In this document: positions 1-10,814 of the stretch, in pieces | How the letters are laid out: each line of letters begins with the position of its first letter | Numbering within the stretch: position 1 is the first letter of the stretch | Translations under genes and position numbers: made by a program | The notes under the pieces: model-generated | Told to the model about the DNA's origin: nothing | What the model saw: only the letters and a program-made list of their open reading frames with translations | Database searches by the model: none | Assembly: GCA_000507305.1 (NCBI GenBank) | Contig: DF239151.1 | Span: forward strand, 62,001-126,000 | Reading direction: 5' to 3' | DNA from: Breviolum minutum Mf 1.05b.01 | Taxonomy: Eukaryota > Sar > Dinophyceae > Suessiales > Symbiodiniaceae | Length of the DNA stretch: 64,000 bases

Positions 1-765
1 TCTTCTGTCAAGTGATTTCCACTCCTACGTAGCTTTCTTTAGGGAGTATTCCTACTATATAGACTTGGGAAGCACCAAAGCTGCCATTTACCCTCCAGTA
101 AACTAACATAATGGAAAATGGACCCGGATTGAAAATGCATTTCCCTTTAGAAATTAAGGATATTCCATTGCTATGTTAGTTTACCGGAGTGCAACCATTT
201 TGCAAATATAGGTGAATGAAAACGCAATATGGCAATATGTTGTATGCCAGGAAAGAACTCATACTTGCCTATCCAATTTGGCAAAATCAGATACTCCGAT
301 GTAGTGGCCAATCTTCACAAAACTGGAGTTGAAATGAACAACATGTCGATGTCATTTCCTTGATCAAAAACCCTCTTGCACCCGGTACCGTTAATAGCCG
401 TGTTTAAACATCAAACCACAGTTTTCAAACAAACAAATCAGTACATGCAATATAATTACTGGAGATAGTAGAGATAATCATGCGCAGAAACATCAAGGAT
501 CAAGTATAAGCATTCGGCAAGCAACCAAATCAAATTCACTCTGGAAGCAAGTGTAACCATTATTCTTTACATCTATGCTAGAAATTTGGGTGAGAAGAAA
601 GTATGATTATTATGATTTGGACCAACCACCAAACTGATCTTCCAAGCATCTTCTGAAGAATCATGGGATCTCGAATTTCATGGTAGCATGAATTAATCCA
701 ATTCCAAACCTCCCCAACCGCCGTTGTATCCTCGACGCCGTAGCCGCCCCTCAAACCCTGGGTGC
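1..765. other. Intron sequence downstream of the ABCG signature exon
   Basis: No exon was recognised here on either strand. The stretch holds one complete hairpin element near 89-193 and AT-rich sequence. If the ABCG gene continues, this is the intron before its Walker B exon. Confidence 0.5.
89..193. repeat. Family C hairpin element
   Basis: CCTCCAGTAAACTAACATAA and CTATGTTAGTTTACCGGAGT arms; inner GGACCCGGATTGAAAATGCA segment shared with other copies. Confidence 0.8.
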
Positions 766-856
766 CTGCTGCGATGTTCAAACGTCGTCGTTCTCCACCC
801 GACAAACCACGAATGCTGAAGCCCCCAGGGAGTCGGCCACCCACGAATTTGGACTC
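766..856 (-). CDS. ABCG exon with ABC signature motif
   Basis: The acceptor GACTAG precedes GAGTCC. The exon encodes ESKFVGGRLPGGFSIRG, then LSGGERRRLNIAA. LSGGE is the ABC signature that completes the ATP site of the partner subunit. The donor GCAGCAG/GCACCC is a GC splice site in phase 1. No DEP (Walker B) exon is visible in the remaining 765 bases. Confidence 0.85.
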
Positions 857-1588
857 CTAGTCACCAACCAGAAACTTCGGCAAAAGGATGTTCAAACGTA
901 TCGGATGCCAACTGGGTTGCTTCCCTTTGAAAACAACTGGATGATTTTGTTTACCCAAAAAGTTATAAGGAACTGCAACGTTTTTTTTTAATATGTCCTC
1001 ACTTTTGTATGGACACAGTCACAGAATGTCACAAATGTCATGTCATAGTAGGGAGCAAAATCATTCCACACCGTCACACCGAAATTTCCGGAAATCGTCT
1101 GGCACAAAGTCCCAGTTGGTTCGCCCAAAATCTCGAAGAAAATGTGGGCAAATTCAACCTAAACCTACAAGCCATCAAAATGTTTGTCCATGTCGAAAAG
1201 CTCATCCCAAGCCATCTTCGCAGAGGACATGTATATATATATATATACGTATCAATGACATATAAATGTAAATATAAACATAAATATAGATAGGCTATAT
1301 ACATACTTTACACTCCCAACGTTTAGTTTAGGAATATTTAGGACTAATCTTTCCTTCAACTTGTATACATGTTCACTCATTTTGCCCTCCTAAAGGGCGC
1401 ATGTTCTGTGAGCAATTAGCATGCTATAGCAGTAAGAATGCCGATCCCACTCCCCGCACCTTATCTGCAAGGCCGACGGATTGCAAGCGTTCCGACACAG
1501 CTTGTTGACCTTGGTGATTTTTTTGAAAGGGATATAAAATTGTACCCTACATCTGAGATAGCAGGCAGCATTTCAGTCCAGTGTATAT

Positions 1589-1643
<55 letters not shown>

Positions 1644-4600
1644 AGATGATAGATGATAGATGATAGATGATAGATGATAGATGATAGATGATAGATGATA
1701 GATGATAGATGATAGATGATGACCCAAGGGACAAAGGGATGTATCTTCCCTTTGTAACTTTTGGCACTGAATATACTTGATACTTTTGCATGGTTTTTTC
1801 TCGGGGTCGTCCTAGAGTTGTAACCAAACATACATCTTAAGAAAGATTCTGCTAAATTATGATTCCTTGGCTGGTTCACGATGAATTTCTATTTGACCCA
1901 CCTGAATAGGTCAATTTTTCAACTTATAACCCCTAAAAAGCTGCTGGCTTCAGGTTGGAAAGATTAGGATCGGGGTGCACCAACAAAAATGTGGTAGCAA
2001 CACACTCAGCTGACTTTCCAAACAAAAACATCTAATCAAGAATTAATTCCCCGGAAAAAACTAATATAGCAGCTGAAAACAAAGGCCATCCCAAGGGGAA
2101 AAATCATCTTCCAACCATCAATTTTCAGGGACTATGGATTCTTGTTTTTACGGCTTCTCAACTCCATCCTGCCTTAACAAAAATTATCTACATTCCATCT
2201 GACATTTATGCTGACATTCCGAAAAAAAAGCAGCGATTTCATAATCACAAACAGCATACTGTAGTACAACTTGGATATAACCCTCCCTGAAACTAACATA
2301 GCCCCTGAAAATGGGCCCTCCCAAAAGGAAAGTAGTCTCCCAACCACCAATTTTCAGGGGCTATGTTAGTTTTGGGGAGGGCAAAGCCCCCCAACCAGCA
2401 ACAGTCAACACCTCCATTGACAGTAGGGGATCCCTATCAACCTTCCATTGCCGCTGTTACTGAGGGGTGATCCCAAGTATAACCGAAACACCTCCACAAA
2501 AAACAGAAACAACAACCTTAGCAAATGGATTATAACCCCTTAATATAAGTAGCTTGTAAGTCCCCTAAATTTCTCATGTCATAAACCAACATACTAACTA
2601 TAGTTACCATCACTTCCAAGGACACACCTAAGGTCGTAACCGCTTTTTTTCTCCGAATTTTTGGAGACACCAAAACGATCGAATCTCCAAGTTACGCATC
2701 TTCTTGGAGACCTGTTTCGGCATGGTGAGCTCAGCATAAAACGCCACCGTTTCGCCCACCTGAAAGCCCCGTAAAAATCGTACCCTTGGGATGGTTTGGG
2801 TAGCTGTTTGTGAGGAAGCAATCAAGGAGATACCCTCCCTGAAACTAAGAGCTAACATTTTCGCACCTGAAAATGGAATGCTTGGAATACTAGTTCGTTT
2901 CCTTTTGGGGCTGGTAGGCCTATTTTCAGGGACTAGGTTAGCTTCGGGGAGGGTAATATTGAACCAGTGCTCTTTATGAAAAAGACTTCATGTACCCTTA
3001 CTTCTTGGCCTTTTTGTAGTGGTCGACATGAAAAGACCTCATTTAACCTTGTTTCTTGGGGTACTTTTGCGTGGCAGGACCATCGCTAAAGAATGTGCTG
3101 GTCAGATTTGACAATCGAGATATATAGTACATTTTCCATATGAAAGGAACGGAAATCAACTACAGTTGGAGAAGATACCCTCCCAAAATTCAACATAGAT
3201 ACCAAAAAGGATGGTTTTTAAAATGTACTTCCTTTCAAATATGGCAATTTTAGGTATCCATGATGTATCCATGTTAGATTTCAGGGGTGTAAGGATTCAG
3301 GTCTTACTTCCAACCGCCATTTACTTATGAATCTCCCATTTCTTCATGGATGGCCCAAAGGGAACATTCACGAGGTGCAACCAGGAGACGGTGTTGGTGG
3401 ATACGAGGTTTTCTTCCTCCGCAGCTTCGGCTTTTCAAATGTTTCAGGTCGAATCAAATAACTTTGATAAGAACCCTTTTCCCATAGGATCCATGTATGG
3501 TATAGTTACCTTCATTTGGTTGATTTGTATGGTAAATGTAGGTCATTATACCATACATGGAAGTTTAACATGCACCATGGAAGATTAACATTGAACCTAG
3601 AAATCACCCATGAAAAGGAAGGAAAATGATCAAATGACAATTATACAATGAACAGGGGGGGGATATCAACTTCAACCCTTCCCTTTGAACAAACAGACTC
3701 TGTTTTGTTTTTTTGGGTACACGCTGGTAAACTAACATAGCACTGAAACAATTCATGAAAAAATCGACCATTTGAAGATGTAGTTGCTATATCTAAAATT
3801 ACAGCTTTCCATTGCCATGGTAGTTTACCGAAGATTACATTCTTTCTTTCAACACCCTGGTGAGCTGCTTGAAGTCCATGCTAGCAGCCAACCCCAGCCC
3901 CGAAATTGATGTTTGATTATACGTTTTGTTGTGGAAATTTTCCCGGAAAAAAACGACAGGTCTTTCCAAATTCCAGCAATGTCTCAGGTTTTTTTCCGGA
4001 ATTATCTTCACAGATGTTCAACCGGCCATACTCTTTCCATTAAAACTTTTGCGTTTTGGACAAGTTCAATAACTTCCACAAATGCTCTGCTACTCCTGAG
4101 TGCTTGGATGAACATTTGAGATTGGCGAAGTGCTTTGTCGAGAATTTGCATCAAGGTTGATGGATAGTAACAGTATGGGTTTGTACTCTGAGGCGGTTAT
4201 CAACACTACGAACCCATTGGCATTTGTTCTTTCTAGATCAGATTCTGGATCCCCATTGTGTAAATACTACTATATAATAGTTCATTTGCCCCATCAAGAA
4301 GAAGGCATCTACAAGCAACATAAATATCCTATGTAGAAACTTAAAATTTCCAGGTACATCTTCTGACACCAACCTACCTACCAGTCAAAAGAGTCAATGT
4401 CAGTCCTGTGGCACATAGGCCGATGCCAAAAAGAAGTGCTCATCTTGTGCTGTTCCATTGACAAAGACTTGGCCTGGCGATGTGTATTTGGTGACATCCA
4501 GGAGAACGAGTTTGTGACCAGGAAAGGTGACCGGAAAGCCGAAGTGGAAGAAATTGATATGATGGCCAAACAAATTGAGAAGAACTTCTGACAAAAAGGA

Positions 4601-5507
4601 GTCTGGCTGTTAGGAAGCACGAACCTCTCTATACTACTATACAGATTCTGTGGAAGTACTTTCATCTATATAAACATCTACATTTGATGCCCATCGGAGT
4701 CATGTATCCAAACACTTTTTCTTAGCAGAAATCCATGGTCCGTGCTTGGATAGCTGGGCCTGCAAAATCTATCAACATCTGTCAACTGAGGCAACAGTTT
4801 CGAAGATAACCCACGGAGAGATGCTGAAAACTAAGATGTCATTCATAGTGGATTTTTCCAGGCAGTCATCATCTTAGTGAACTCCATGGGGGGACCCTTG
4901 AGACGACTGGAAAGAAACTTGTCGCCTGACACATCTCCTAAGGTCTTGCGCTTTGTCAAGGTGTCCTGCGCAAGCTAAGCGACAGTTTTTCGAGGAATCG
5001 CAGGAATTTTGAAAGTGGGAAGCCCATTTTGCCCATTTGGATGAAGATCTTTTGTCAATCTGAAAGGTTCTGCAAAGTGACTACCATCCAAGGAAACTAA
5101 TATATGCCACCTTTGAAACATCATCTTCAAAATTGGCATTTCAGGGGTTATGTTAGTTCCAAGGAGGGTATCAATAATGAGATTCTTGTGGGTATTCCTT
5201 TGGTATATTAGCTCCCTGAAGTAATCTTGTTGCAAAAAATACGCCAAAAGAAGCCTAAAAAATCACTACTATAATCAAACATTTTGATGTTCCAAGGCGA
5301 ACCTTTGCACCACTTACAGTAGTAACCATCACTTTCAAACCTATACATAACATGTTTTAACTCAAATACTATACCATACTATACCCACATATAGAACTAC
5401 AGTATACCTTCAAAAATCATCCCAAGTGCCCTTGGTTTTGCCCCACGGGTCCAACAAAGTGCTTTTGCCCGCGCCCGAAGCACCCATGATAGCCATCATA
5501 CAGCCAC
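766..5507 (-). CDS. ABCG-type ABC transporter, partial multi-exon gene (nucleotide-binding domain)
   Basis: Seven exons in order on the minus strand spell the first two thirds of an ABC nucleotide-binding domain: Walker A (GASGAGKSTLL), then the family's RKT..G..SG..VNG stretch, DEHFF and AYVPQ (Q-loop), then ETVAFYAELTMP, VGLADK, VGGRLPGG and the signature LSGGERRRLNIA. This order and the AYVPQ and FYAEL motifs are typical of ABCG (White/PDR) half-transporters, in which the ATPase precedes the membrane domain. The Walker B/DEP exon and the membrane helices are not seen and would lie left of position 1. Most junctions keep phase; the join after YVPQ is unresolved. Introns of about 0.45-1.2 kb carry MITE hairpins and a GAT microsatellite. 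The substrate cannot be inferred; members export lipids, sterols or xenobiotics across membranes using ATP. Confidence 0.85.
1460..1509 (-). CDS. ABCG exon, ERLQSVGLADK segment
   Basis: A 50-bp exon after the acceptor ACCAAG encodes QQAVSERLQSVGLADK, matching the family helix RVxxVxxxLGLxxxxDT. It starts with the two bases completing the preceding split codon and ends in phase 0 at AAG/GTGCGG. The signature exon then begins with GAG, so the frame is kept. The intron upstream holds a GAT/GATAGAT microsatellite. Confidence 0.8.
1588..1719. repeat. GAT then GATAGAT microsatellite
   Basis: About 18 GAT units followed by about 11 units of the heptamer GATAGAT. Preceded by GCATTTCAG and GTGTATATTGATGATG, a flank also found at the 18.9-kb array. 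Confidence 0.9.
2279..2382. repeat. Family A hairpin element
   Basis: Imperfect inverted repeat ACCCTCCCTGAAACTAACAT ... ATGTTAGTTTTGGGGAGGGC with an inner CCCCTGAAAATG/ATTTTCAGGGGC step. No coding capacity; MITE-like. It lies in the intron between two ABCG exons. Confidence 0.8.
2696..2759 (-). CDS. ABCG exon, FYAEL segment
   Basis: The acceptor CTTTCAG precedes GTGGGCGAAACG. The 64-bp exon encodes VGETVAFYAELTMPKQVSKKM plus one base. ETVxFYAELxxP is a family hallmark between the Q-loop and the signature. The donor is ATGC/GTAACT, a GT-AG intron, and joining to the next exon restores an arginine (C plus GT). Confidence 0.85.
2831..2955. repeat. Family A hairpin element
   Basis: TACCCTCCCTGAAACTAA at one end and TTAGCTTCGGGGAGGGTA at the other, with the CACCTGAAAATG inner arm. 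Intronic in the ABCG gene. Confidence 0.75.
3489..3560. repeat. Family G hairpin element, short
   Basis: TCCATGTATGGTATAGTTAC and TCATTATACCATACATGGA ends; intronic in the ABCG gene. Confidence 0.7.
3718..3830. repeat. Family C hairpin element
   Basis: TGGTAAACTAACATAGCACT and CCATGGTAGTTTACCGAAGA arms, in an ABCG intron. Confidence 0.65.
3856..3880 (-). CDS. Probable tiny ABCG exon (MDFKQLTR)
   Basis: The short stretch MDFKQLTR fits the place between YVPQ and VGETVAFYAEL, where relatives have a D....LT segment. Its 3' end AGG/GTGTTG is a GT donor, and GTG is repeated at the next exon start, keeping phase 0. The 5' side is unresolved: the only AG nearby (GCTAG/C) gives a phase that does not match the previous exon with a normal donor. 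Confidence 0.4.
4406..4473 (-). CDS. ABCG exon with Q-loop (YVPQ)
   Basis: A 68-bp exon begins after CGCCAG with GCCAAG. It encodes QVFVNGTAQDEHFF followed by LASAYVPQ; the glutamine is the Q-loop residue that contacts magnesium and nucleotide. It ends in phase 0 at CAG before GACTGAC, which would be a GA donor. Family members continue with an acidic residue here. Confidence 0.85.
4926..4965 (-). CDS. ABCG exon, RKT segment
   Basis: A 40-bp exon after the acceptor GCGCAG encodes DTLTKRKTLGDVS plus one base. It directly continues the Walker A exon (STLL then DTLTKRKT), matching the family pattern LLDxLAxRKTxG. Its donor is TCAG/GCGACA, a GC-AG intron. Spliced to the next exon it gives SGQVFVNG in frame. 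Confidence 0.8.
5091..5170. repeat. Family B hairpin element, short
   Basis: AGGAAACTAATATATGCCAC and GTTATGTTAGTTCCAAGGAG ends; intronic between the first two ABCG exons. Confidence 0.6.
5452..5507 (-). CDS. ABCG exon with Walker A (P-loop)
   Basis: The acceptor CTGCAG precedes GTGGCTG. The exon encodes GCMMAIMGASGAGKSTLL, with the P-loop GASGAGKST binding ATP phosphates. It ends in TTG before GACCCG; the next exon begins with GAC, so a GAC direct repeat flanks the intron. Read as TTG/GACCCG this is a GA-AG intron; the alternative cut after GAC gives no known donor. Confidence 0.85.
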
Positions 5508-5889
5508 CTGCAGCGAATGATGGTAGGTGGGTTGGCAACCGATCAAGTGGTTCCAACTCATTTACCTTAAACAAAGAAATGGGATCTCCTTCCAGGATAT
5601 AGGGGGTACTTGCAATCAGAACTTTAAACATGATTGGAAACAGGTTGAAGCGGCCACATAGGTTTTGAAAGCTTAATTGACTGGGAAAAGTCAAGTCAAA
5701 TATATGTAAATACTGCAAATCTACTACATGACATATATACAGAAAATTGCCTTCTTACCCAAACATGCAAACAAAGAACATCTATATACACAGAAGAGAT
5801 GTGCAGCATTTGAGTGCTCACGCTCATCAAAGACAAAATGAAGATGATGCGATTGAATCCCATTAAACCATAGTCTCCGGTCCTGTAAC

Positions 5890-5990
5890 TACTGTTGATG
5901 GTTCAGAAATCCGACCAGCCACCTGGGATGGTGCTAAAACCCGTGGTAAATGATGGGATTTCAACTACAGTTCCCTCAACTGGTGATCGC
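5890..5990. repeat. Family E element, diverged
   Basis: TACTGTTGATGGTTCAGAAA at the left; right end diverged after CCCTCAACTGGTGATCGCCC. Confidence 0.65.
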
Positions 5991-7238
5991 CCCACTTCTG
6001 GGCAAACTTCCCCAACTTCCTTGTCACCACCTCACTGGAACCACTGGAACTTGGAACCCCCTTCCCCACCTTCCAGGTAACCAGATTGTCTATGCAAAGT
6101 GATCCTTCGACTTCCAGGGGTTCGATAGGCCACCTCCAAATCCTTGCGTTGGTCGTTGGGGTGGGTGGGTGGTTTCACAGCGTGCTAAGGTGAAGATGAT
6201 GATCCTTAGGTAGTTTGAATGTGATGAAACATGTGTATATATATATTTATAGGGAGATATGCAAGAAACATGATGCTCCTTGCTTACTACTGGTTGATGG
6301 TGATGAAAACGTGTGTATATGTATATATTTATATAGATATATACAATGTATACTTTACAAATGGTAGGGAGAAATCTGTGTATACATGTATATATATATA
6401 GATATATATACATATTTATTTATTACAGGTCATCACCTGGAATGTACACAACCCGGATGTAAATAGCTCAACAAAGCATCAGCTGGAAAAGGAGGTCTTC
6501 CATCAAAACTATGGCACAATGATGCAGGGAAAGAAAGCGGTGAACATGGTAACTTGATGGAACTCATGAACAAGAAGCTAAGAAGCAAATCCACATGCTG
6601 AAGGAACAAAAAACCCTTGTATGTACTTGCCTCATCCATATCCTGCGAGAAATAGTGATAGCTCGAGACATTTGGGGGTCAACAGGTCCTGAAGTCAGCT
6701 TTTGTAAGGATCAAATACACCTCTATTGACACTATTGCCTATTGATATACAATCATATATGCAGAAATACAGAAGGCTGCCAACATCATAGTAAGTAGCC
6801 ATTGATTCCAACTTCAAACATTTAAATCTATATGCTACACCGTCTTAAAATTACATGGCACGGTTGATATATTAGCCAGTTACTCATCTACCCCTTCAGA
6901 GCTGTTTGTGAAGAGGTAGCCATGTGATTCCTAGAGGAATATTTGCTGATTATATCTACATACACCCGTAACATGGAACCCTAAAAAATGGAGGCGGATG
7001 AGTCAGATTCGTGTTTCCGAAATGCACAGGGCTACATTTTTTGCCACTTCCATCTTTCCCAACATTTTATCCATTTCAAAAAAAAATGATTGCTGCCATG
7101 AAATGGAAACTTGCCCAAGGATTTTAACATGAAAATTTCAAAACATCAATTTTATTTCTTTCTAACATCTCTCCTTGGATTTGCCCCCATGAAATTTGAC
7201 AGCCCCATTCGGCCCAACACATGAGGAACCTACCGCAC

Positions 7239-7307
7239 CTGCCAACTGAGCGTGCAAAACGGCACAGGGAAGGACAGTTGACGCTTCGCTTGCATGGCGT
7301 GTAGGAT
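7239..7307 (-). CDS. Candidate upstream exon of the ABCG gene
   Basis: A 69-bp phase-0 exon between an acceptor ending CCCAG and a donor CAG/GTGCGG. It encodes 23 residues ending in PVPFCTLSWQ. ABCG proteins often have a PxTLxW motif just before the nucleotide-binding domain, which fits a position about 1.7 kb upstream of the Walker A exon. No exon linking the two was identified, so membership in this gene is an inference. Confidence 0.35.
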
Positions 7308-7519
7308 CTGGGTACCTTAACAAAAATCTGAAACAGTGAAAGGGCTGGACCAACAAAAATGTGCATATATATAATGATGATTATATGTGTATGTATAATA
7401 CTCTACCATGTGCATATGGAACACATATAAACAATATTCATGTGTATAAGTATATATATATATTTATATAAATAAAGATACAAGAATCAACCAAAAAAAA
7501 TACAATAAATCAAAATCCC

Positions 7520-7684
7520 CAAAGCCCCAGAGGTCAGGATATCTATTAGACGATCTGGATCTATTGATCCACCCATTCTTGCGCCAAGCATCTGATCTGC
7601 AAAGAGTCCACACCATTCTCTGTGGACAAGGATGACAAGGAGCTCATGATTCAGCGCCGTGCTTGGGGGAGCTGGGAGAATCAA
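7520..7684 (-). CDS. Candidate exon, unrecognised protein
   Basis: An open minus-strand stretch encodes ALNHELLVILVHREWCGLFA, then DQMLGARMGGSIDPDRLIDI. Residue usage is protein-like and unlike the repeats around it. Possible acceptors exist but edges are unsure. It could be an upstream exon of the ABCG gene or of a neighbour; no family was recognised. Confidence 0.35.
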
Positions 7685-7981
7685 AACGACAAGGTTCCAA
7701 AGGTAATGACAGTAAAAAGATTGTGCGAGCAGAATAACACAACATCATAAATACACCCGTTTTTTTTTGCATGGAAATTGACTTGGAAAGTTGAAGAGTA
7801 TCCAAGCTTCTTTCTTTCAAATAGACTTGAGAGATTGATAAACAGTAGCCAGTGTGAGGGGGAATTGCGTCCGCCAGGATAATTGGTTCTACAAATCTTG
7901 AAATTCCTCAATTTTCCCCATGTTTGCTCCCCTCATGGGGGAAGGATTGGCATGAGGGCATTTCACTGGACGCCAGCGATT

Positions 7982-8185
7982 TTACACAGGGTTTTTTCCA
8001 TGAACATCAATACCTAGTGCCCAGCAGATTTGCTTGATCCCGCAAGGTGATGACAGTTGGTAGACTATGGGGATATGTGTTCCGCTTGCCATGATTGCCT
8101 TTGCTGGGCCACGATTCGTTCTAACGGATCCATCCATGAAACTCAGCTTGCTGCGATTTGGGCCACATGGAATGGCTGCCATGAA
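7982..8185 (-). CDS. Candidate exon, unrecognised protein
   Basis: A minus-strand reading frame with FMDGSVRTNRGPAKAIMASG followed by THIPIVYQLSSPCGIKQICW. It has no stop over about 200 bp and balanced composition. Splice edges were not fixed; an AG precedes CAAGCTGAG inside it. Function unknown. Confidence 0.35.
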   Translation of the reverse strand, partial: FMAAIPCGPNRSKLSFMDGSVRTNRGPAKAIMASGTHIPIVYQLSSPCGIKQICWALGIDVHGKNPV

Positions 8186-8829
8186 TGGCCTTTGGTTGTA
8201 GCTACATGACTCATGTAGTAATTAAGGTTCACCCATCATTTCCATGGGATTCCAGTTTTTTCAAACCATTGGGCCCAGTGAGGTTGCAATGCTTACAGTA
8301 TAGTCAGGGTGGGCCATGTGTTTCTCATGCTCCATGCTGGTGGGCCATGTGTTTCTCATGACCCATGACCCATCCCGAAAAAAAAAGAAACGAAACGGTC
8401 TCAAGACTGCAAGCCTAAAACGCCCCTTGATTGTAAAGTGCCAGCCTAAAACTCTGATTTATATTTCAGGTGTTGAGGAACAATATTCAAACACTGGAGA
8501 GTTGTTTTTTTCTGACCCTTGAATAGCTAATGACACTATCAACGCTGCAAAGACTATCTCACAAGGTGGACAAAGATCTACCCTTGAGCTGAAATGTCCA
8601 GCTCACCCCACTAGATAGATCTCAGGGCCCATCTCCGGCTTTAAGGGAAAATTGGAAGCAGATCAGCTATGCGTTTAAAAAACTTAATCAACATCACCTA
8701 CGCATTTGTCACAATAGCTTGCACACCACGCCTAAACACAACCCTCCCCGATTTAGCACAATAAAGAAGCCCAAAAATAACCTTTAACCAATGAAGTGAC
8801 CAAAAATTGCAGCCAAATCACAGAATTTT

Positions 8830-8970
8830 CGTCACCTTTCCCATGGGTTGAAGTCCAAAAGACAAAAAACCCAAGGCGCTCTGACTTCACATCCAAAAAA
8901 AGCCGACCTCAACATCTCTTCGTGAGTTGGAGTATCCAAATCCTGGCCGGATTCGATCACCAACAGTTTC
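8830..8970 (-). CDS. Candidate exon, unrecognised protein
   Basis: The frame reads LLVIESGQDLDTPTHEEMLR, then SAFFGCEVRAPWVFCLLDFN, and ends near a GAAAG/GTGACG donor. A second frame over part of it (PETVGDRIRPGFGYSNSRRD) is also open, so the true frame is uncertain. Confidence 0.3.
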
Positions 8971-9732
8971 AGGTACCTAAAAAAGGCTATTTTGATGGTG
9001 GCTTTCCCCTTAAACAAGCCGTATCCATACAGCTTACTGTATATAGGTGTTTCGCACCTCCATTTTAGGTACGGAACGAAATGTTTGGTGAATTCGGTAT
9101 ATAAGCTACTGGGCATCCATTTTTTGCAGAGGGTCACTGCATTAAAAACACAGACAGAGATGTTTGGGAAGGTAAAACTAGACCAGCACCCGTAATAAGA
9201 ACCAAACCATACAAAACTCGAAATACTTTACAAGTTGGGGACATCTGTAGCTGTAGCAAGAGGTCTAACAGGCAGCCTTTTGTAGATAGAACATCATCGG
9301 ACAAATTTCAACCTTAGACTATCTTGGATTCAGTGTTGGGAACAGGTTAATCTTTATGCGGTCTTCTATCTGCAACTATACCTGTGGAAATGAGTGGCTC
9401 ACCAACAAAAACCCACTGGCAATCAAAAAATGATCGGTGCCAACAAAAACAGTTCGAGATCACGTTGTTTGATACTTGGTAATTCCATCGTTAAGCCCAT
9501 AGTCATACAGTAATATCATGATGGATCAATGGGCCTTTAGAATCCAAATCCGGGGAAGTATAGTACCCCCCCGCCATACATGTCAATAAGCCTAGGTTTC
9601 TTGCACTACTTTTCAGTTTCAGCCTATTGAAATGACAGGAACTTAATAGGTGGTGAAGCGGTTCATTCCAAAAAGTTACATGAACATCTTGACCACAGTA
9701 GTTTTCTCAAAGAAAATCCAGGTTTGCGTGAG

Positions 9733-9895
9733 TCAATTATAGTTTGGATCTACCCCCCTTCCCAGTAACAGTTACCACCAGGATTATAAAGGATTATTAA
9801 ATTTTTAGTAGCAAATTCCTATACACCTTAAATCCTTAAGTATCTTAAGTTGCCACTGTTACTGGTTGGGGGGTAGATCCAAATTGTAGTCAATT
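9733..9895. repeat. Long inverted repeat (163 bp)
   Basis: AATTATAGTTTGGATCTACC at the left pairs with GGTAGATCCAAATTGTAGTC at the right, and AGTAACAGT with ACTGTTACT inside. Degraded single arms occur near 2450 and 37865. Confidence 0.75.
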
Positions 9896-10460
9896 CAACA
9901 ACTTCAACTGGTTTAGTTTGTTAGATTTTTCTGCGCAACAAACCTTGGCACTCCCATTTTGGAGTGGGCCAGGTTCGTTGGTTGGAATGTACCAAGTTCA
10001 TGAAATTAGTTTCGGGTTATCCAAAGTGAAAAGCCAAAATATCAAGGTAAACACCTTTGGAACAAAAACATCTATAACGAATGGAACCTGAAAATGGCAG
10101 GAAACAAATCTAGTTGGTACCCATCTGAAAAATATGCTGGTCAAATTGGGTCATTTCCCCAAGTATGAGTGAAAATTGAAAATCTTTGAAACCAGCGCAA
10201 ACCTGAATTCAGGAGATGTTGGGGATGATTCCCTTACAATCACCGCCATTTGGGGGAATTCCCTCGGCGGGCTGGTCGCTATAGTTTGCCCACATTTCCC
10301 AACTCTCTCCAGCCCCCAAGTTGCACAAAAAAATCCGAGGTTCCCAAAATCCAACTTCTCCCTATGGTACGTTGGCAACACATATAGTTCCCATAAATAT
10401 AGAGTATTGGAACATATTGGAACATATTTTTTTGAGTTGGGTAACATCTCAGGCAATGGG

Positions 10461-10556
10461 TAATTGTTGGTTTGGGATTCTAAGGGTGTCCTTAAGTAAC
10501 AATCCCTTGCATAGGGGATCCCAGGAATCCAAACCACCAACCCAAACCAACAATTA
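10461..10556. repeat. Inverted repeat with TAATTGTTGGTTTGGG ends
   Basis: TAATTGTTGGTTTGGG at the left is exactly complementary to CCCAAACCAACAATTA at the right. Degraded relatives occur near 15125-15225. Confidence 0.8.
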
Positions 10557-10700
10557 ATCACTAGCTGGCCTATGCTACAATCAACAAACATTTGGCGACG
10601 GAAAACCAAAAAGGCACGAAGATGTCTTTCTTTTAAAAACAGAGTAAAAACATGTGATTTTTCCATCGCTATCTTCTCATGTACCAGAGTGTAAGAAAGA

Positions 10701-10814
10701 GACCCTCCCTAAAACTCACCAGCTCGCCCCTGAAAATAAAGTTCCCAAAAGGAAAGGATCGTATTCCAACCCCATCCATTTTCAGGTGTGAAAATGTTAG
10801 TTTCAAGGAGGGTA
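10701..10814. repeat. Family A hairpin element
   Basis: Ends ACCCTCCCTAAAACT and AGTTTCAAGGAGGGT enclose CCCCTGAAAATA and ATTTTCAGGTG arms. Confidence 0.75.

Noticed and set aside
4840-4920. Whether the ABCG RKT exon continues (SGDKFLSSRLKGPPMEFTKM is open)
   Set aside because: Splicing at TCAG/GCGACA joins exactly to QVFVNG as in the family; the read-through does not.
10151-10666. 171-codon open frame on the minus strand
   Set aside because: Much of it runs through an inverted-repeat element (10461-10556) and GATTCCCTTAGAATC-type repeat DNA; no splice sites or protein-like stretch were found.
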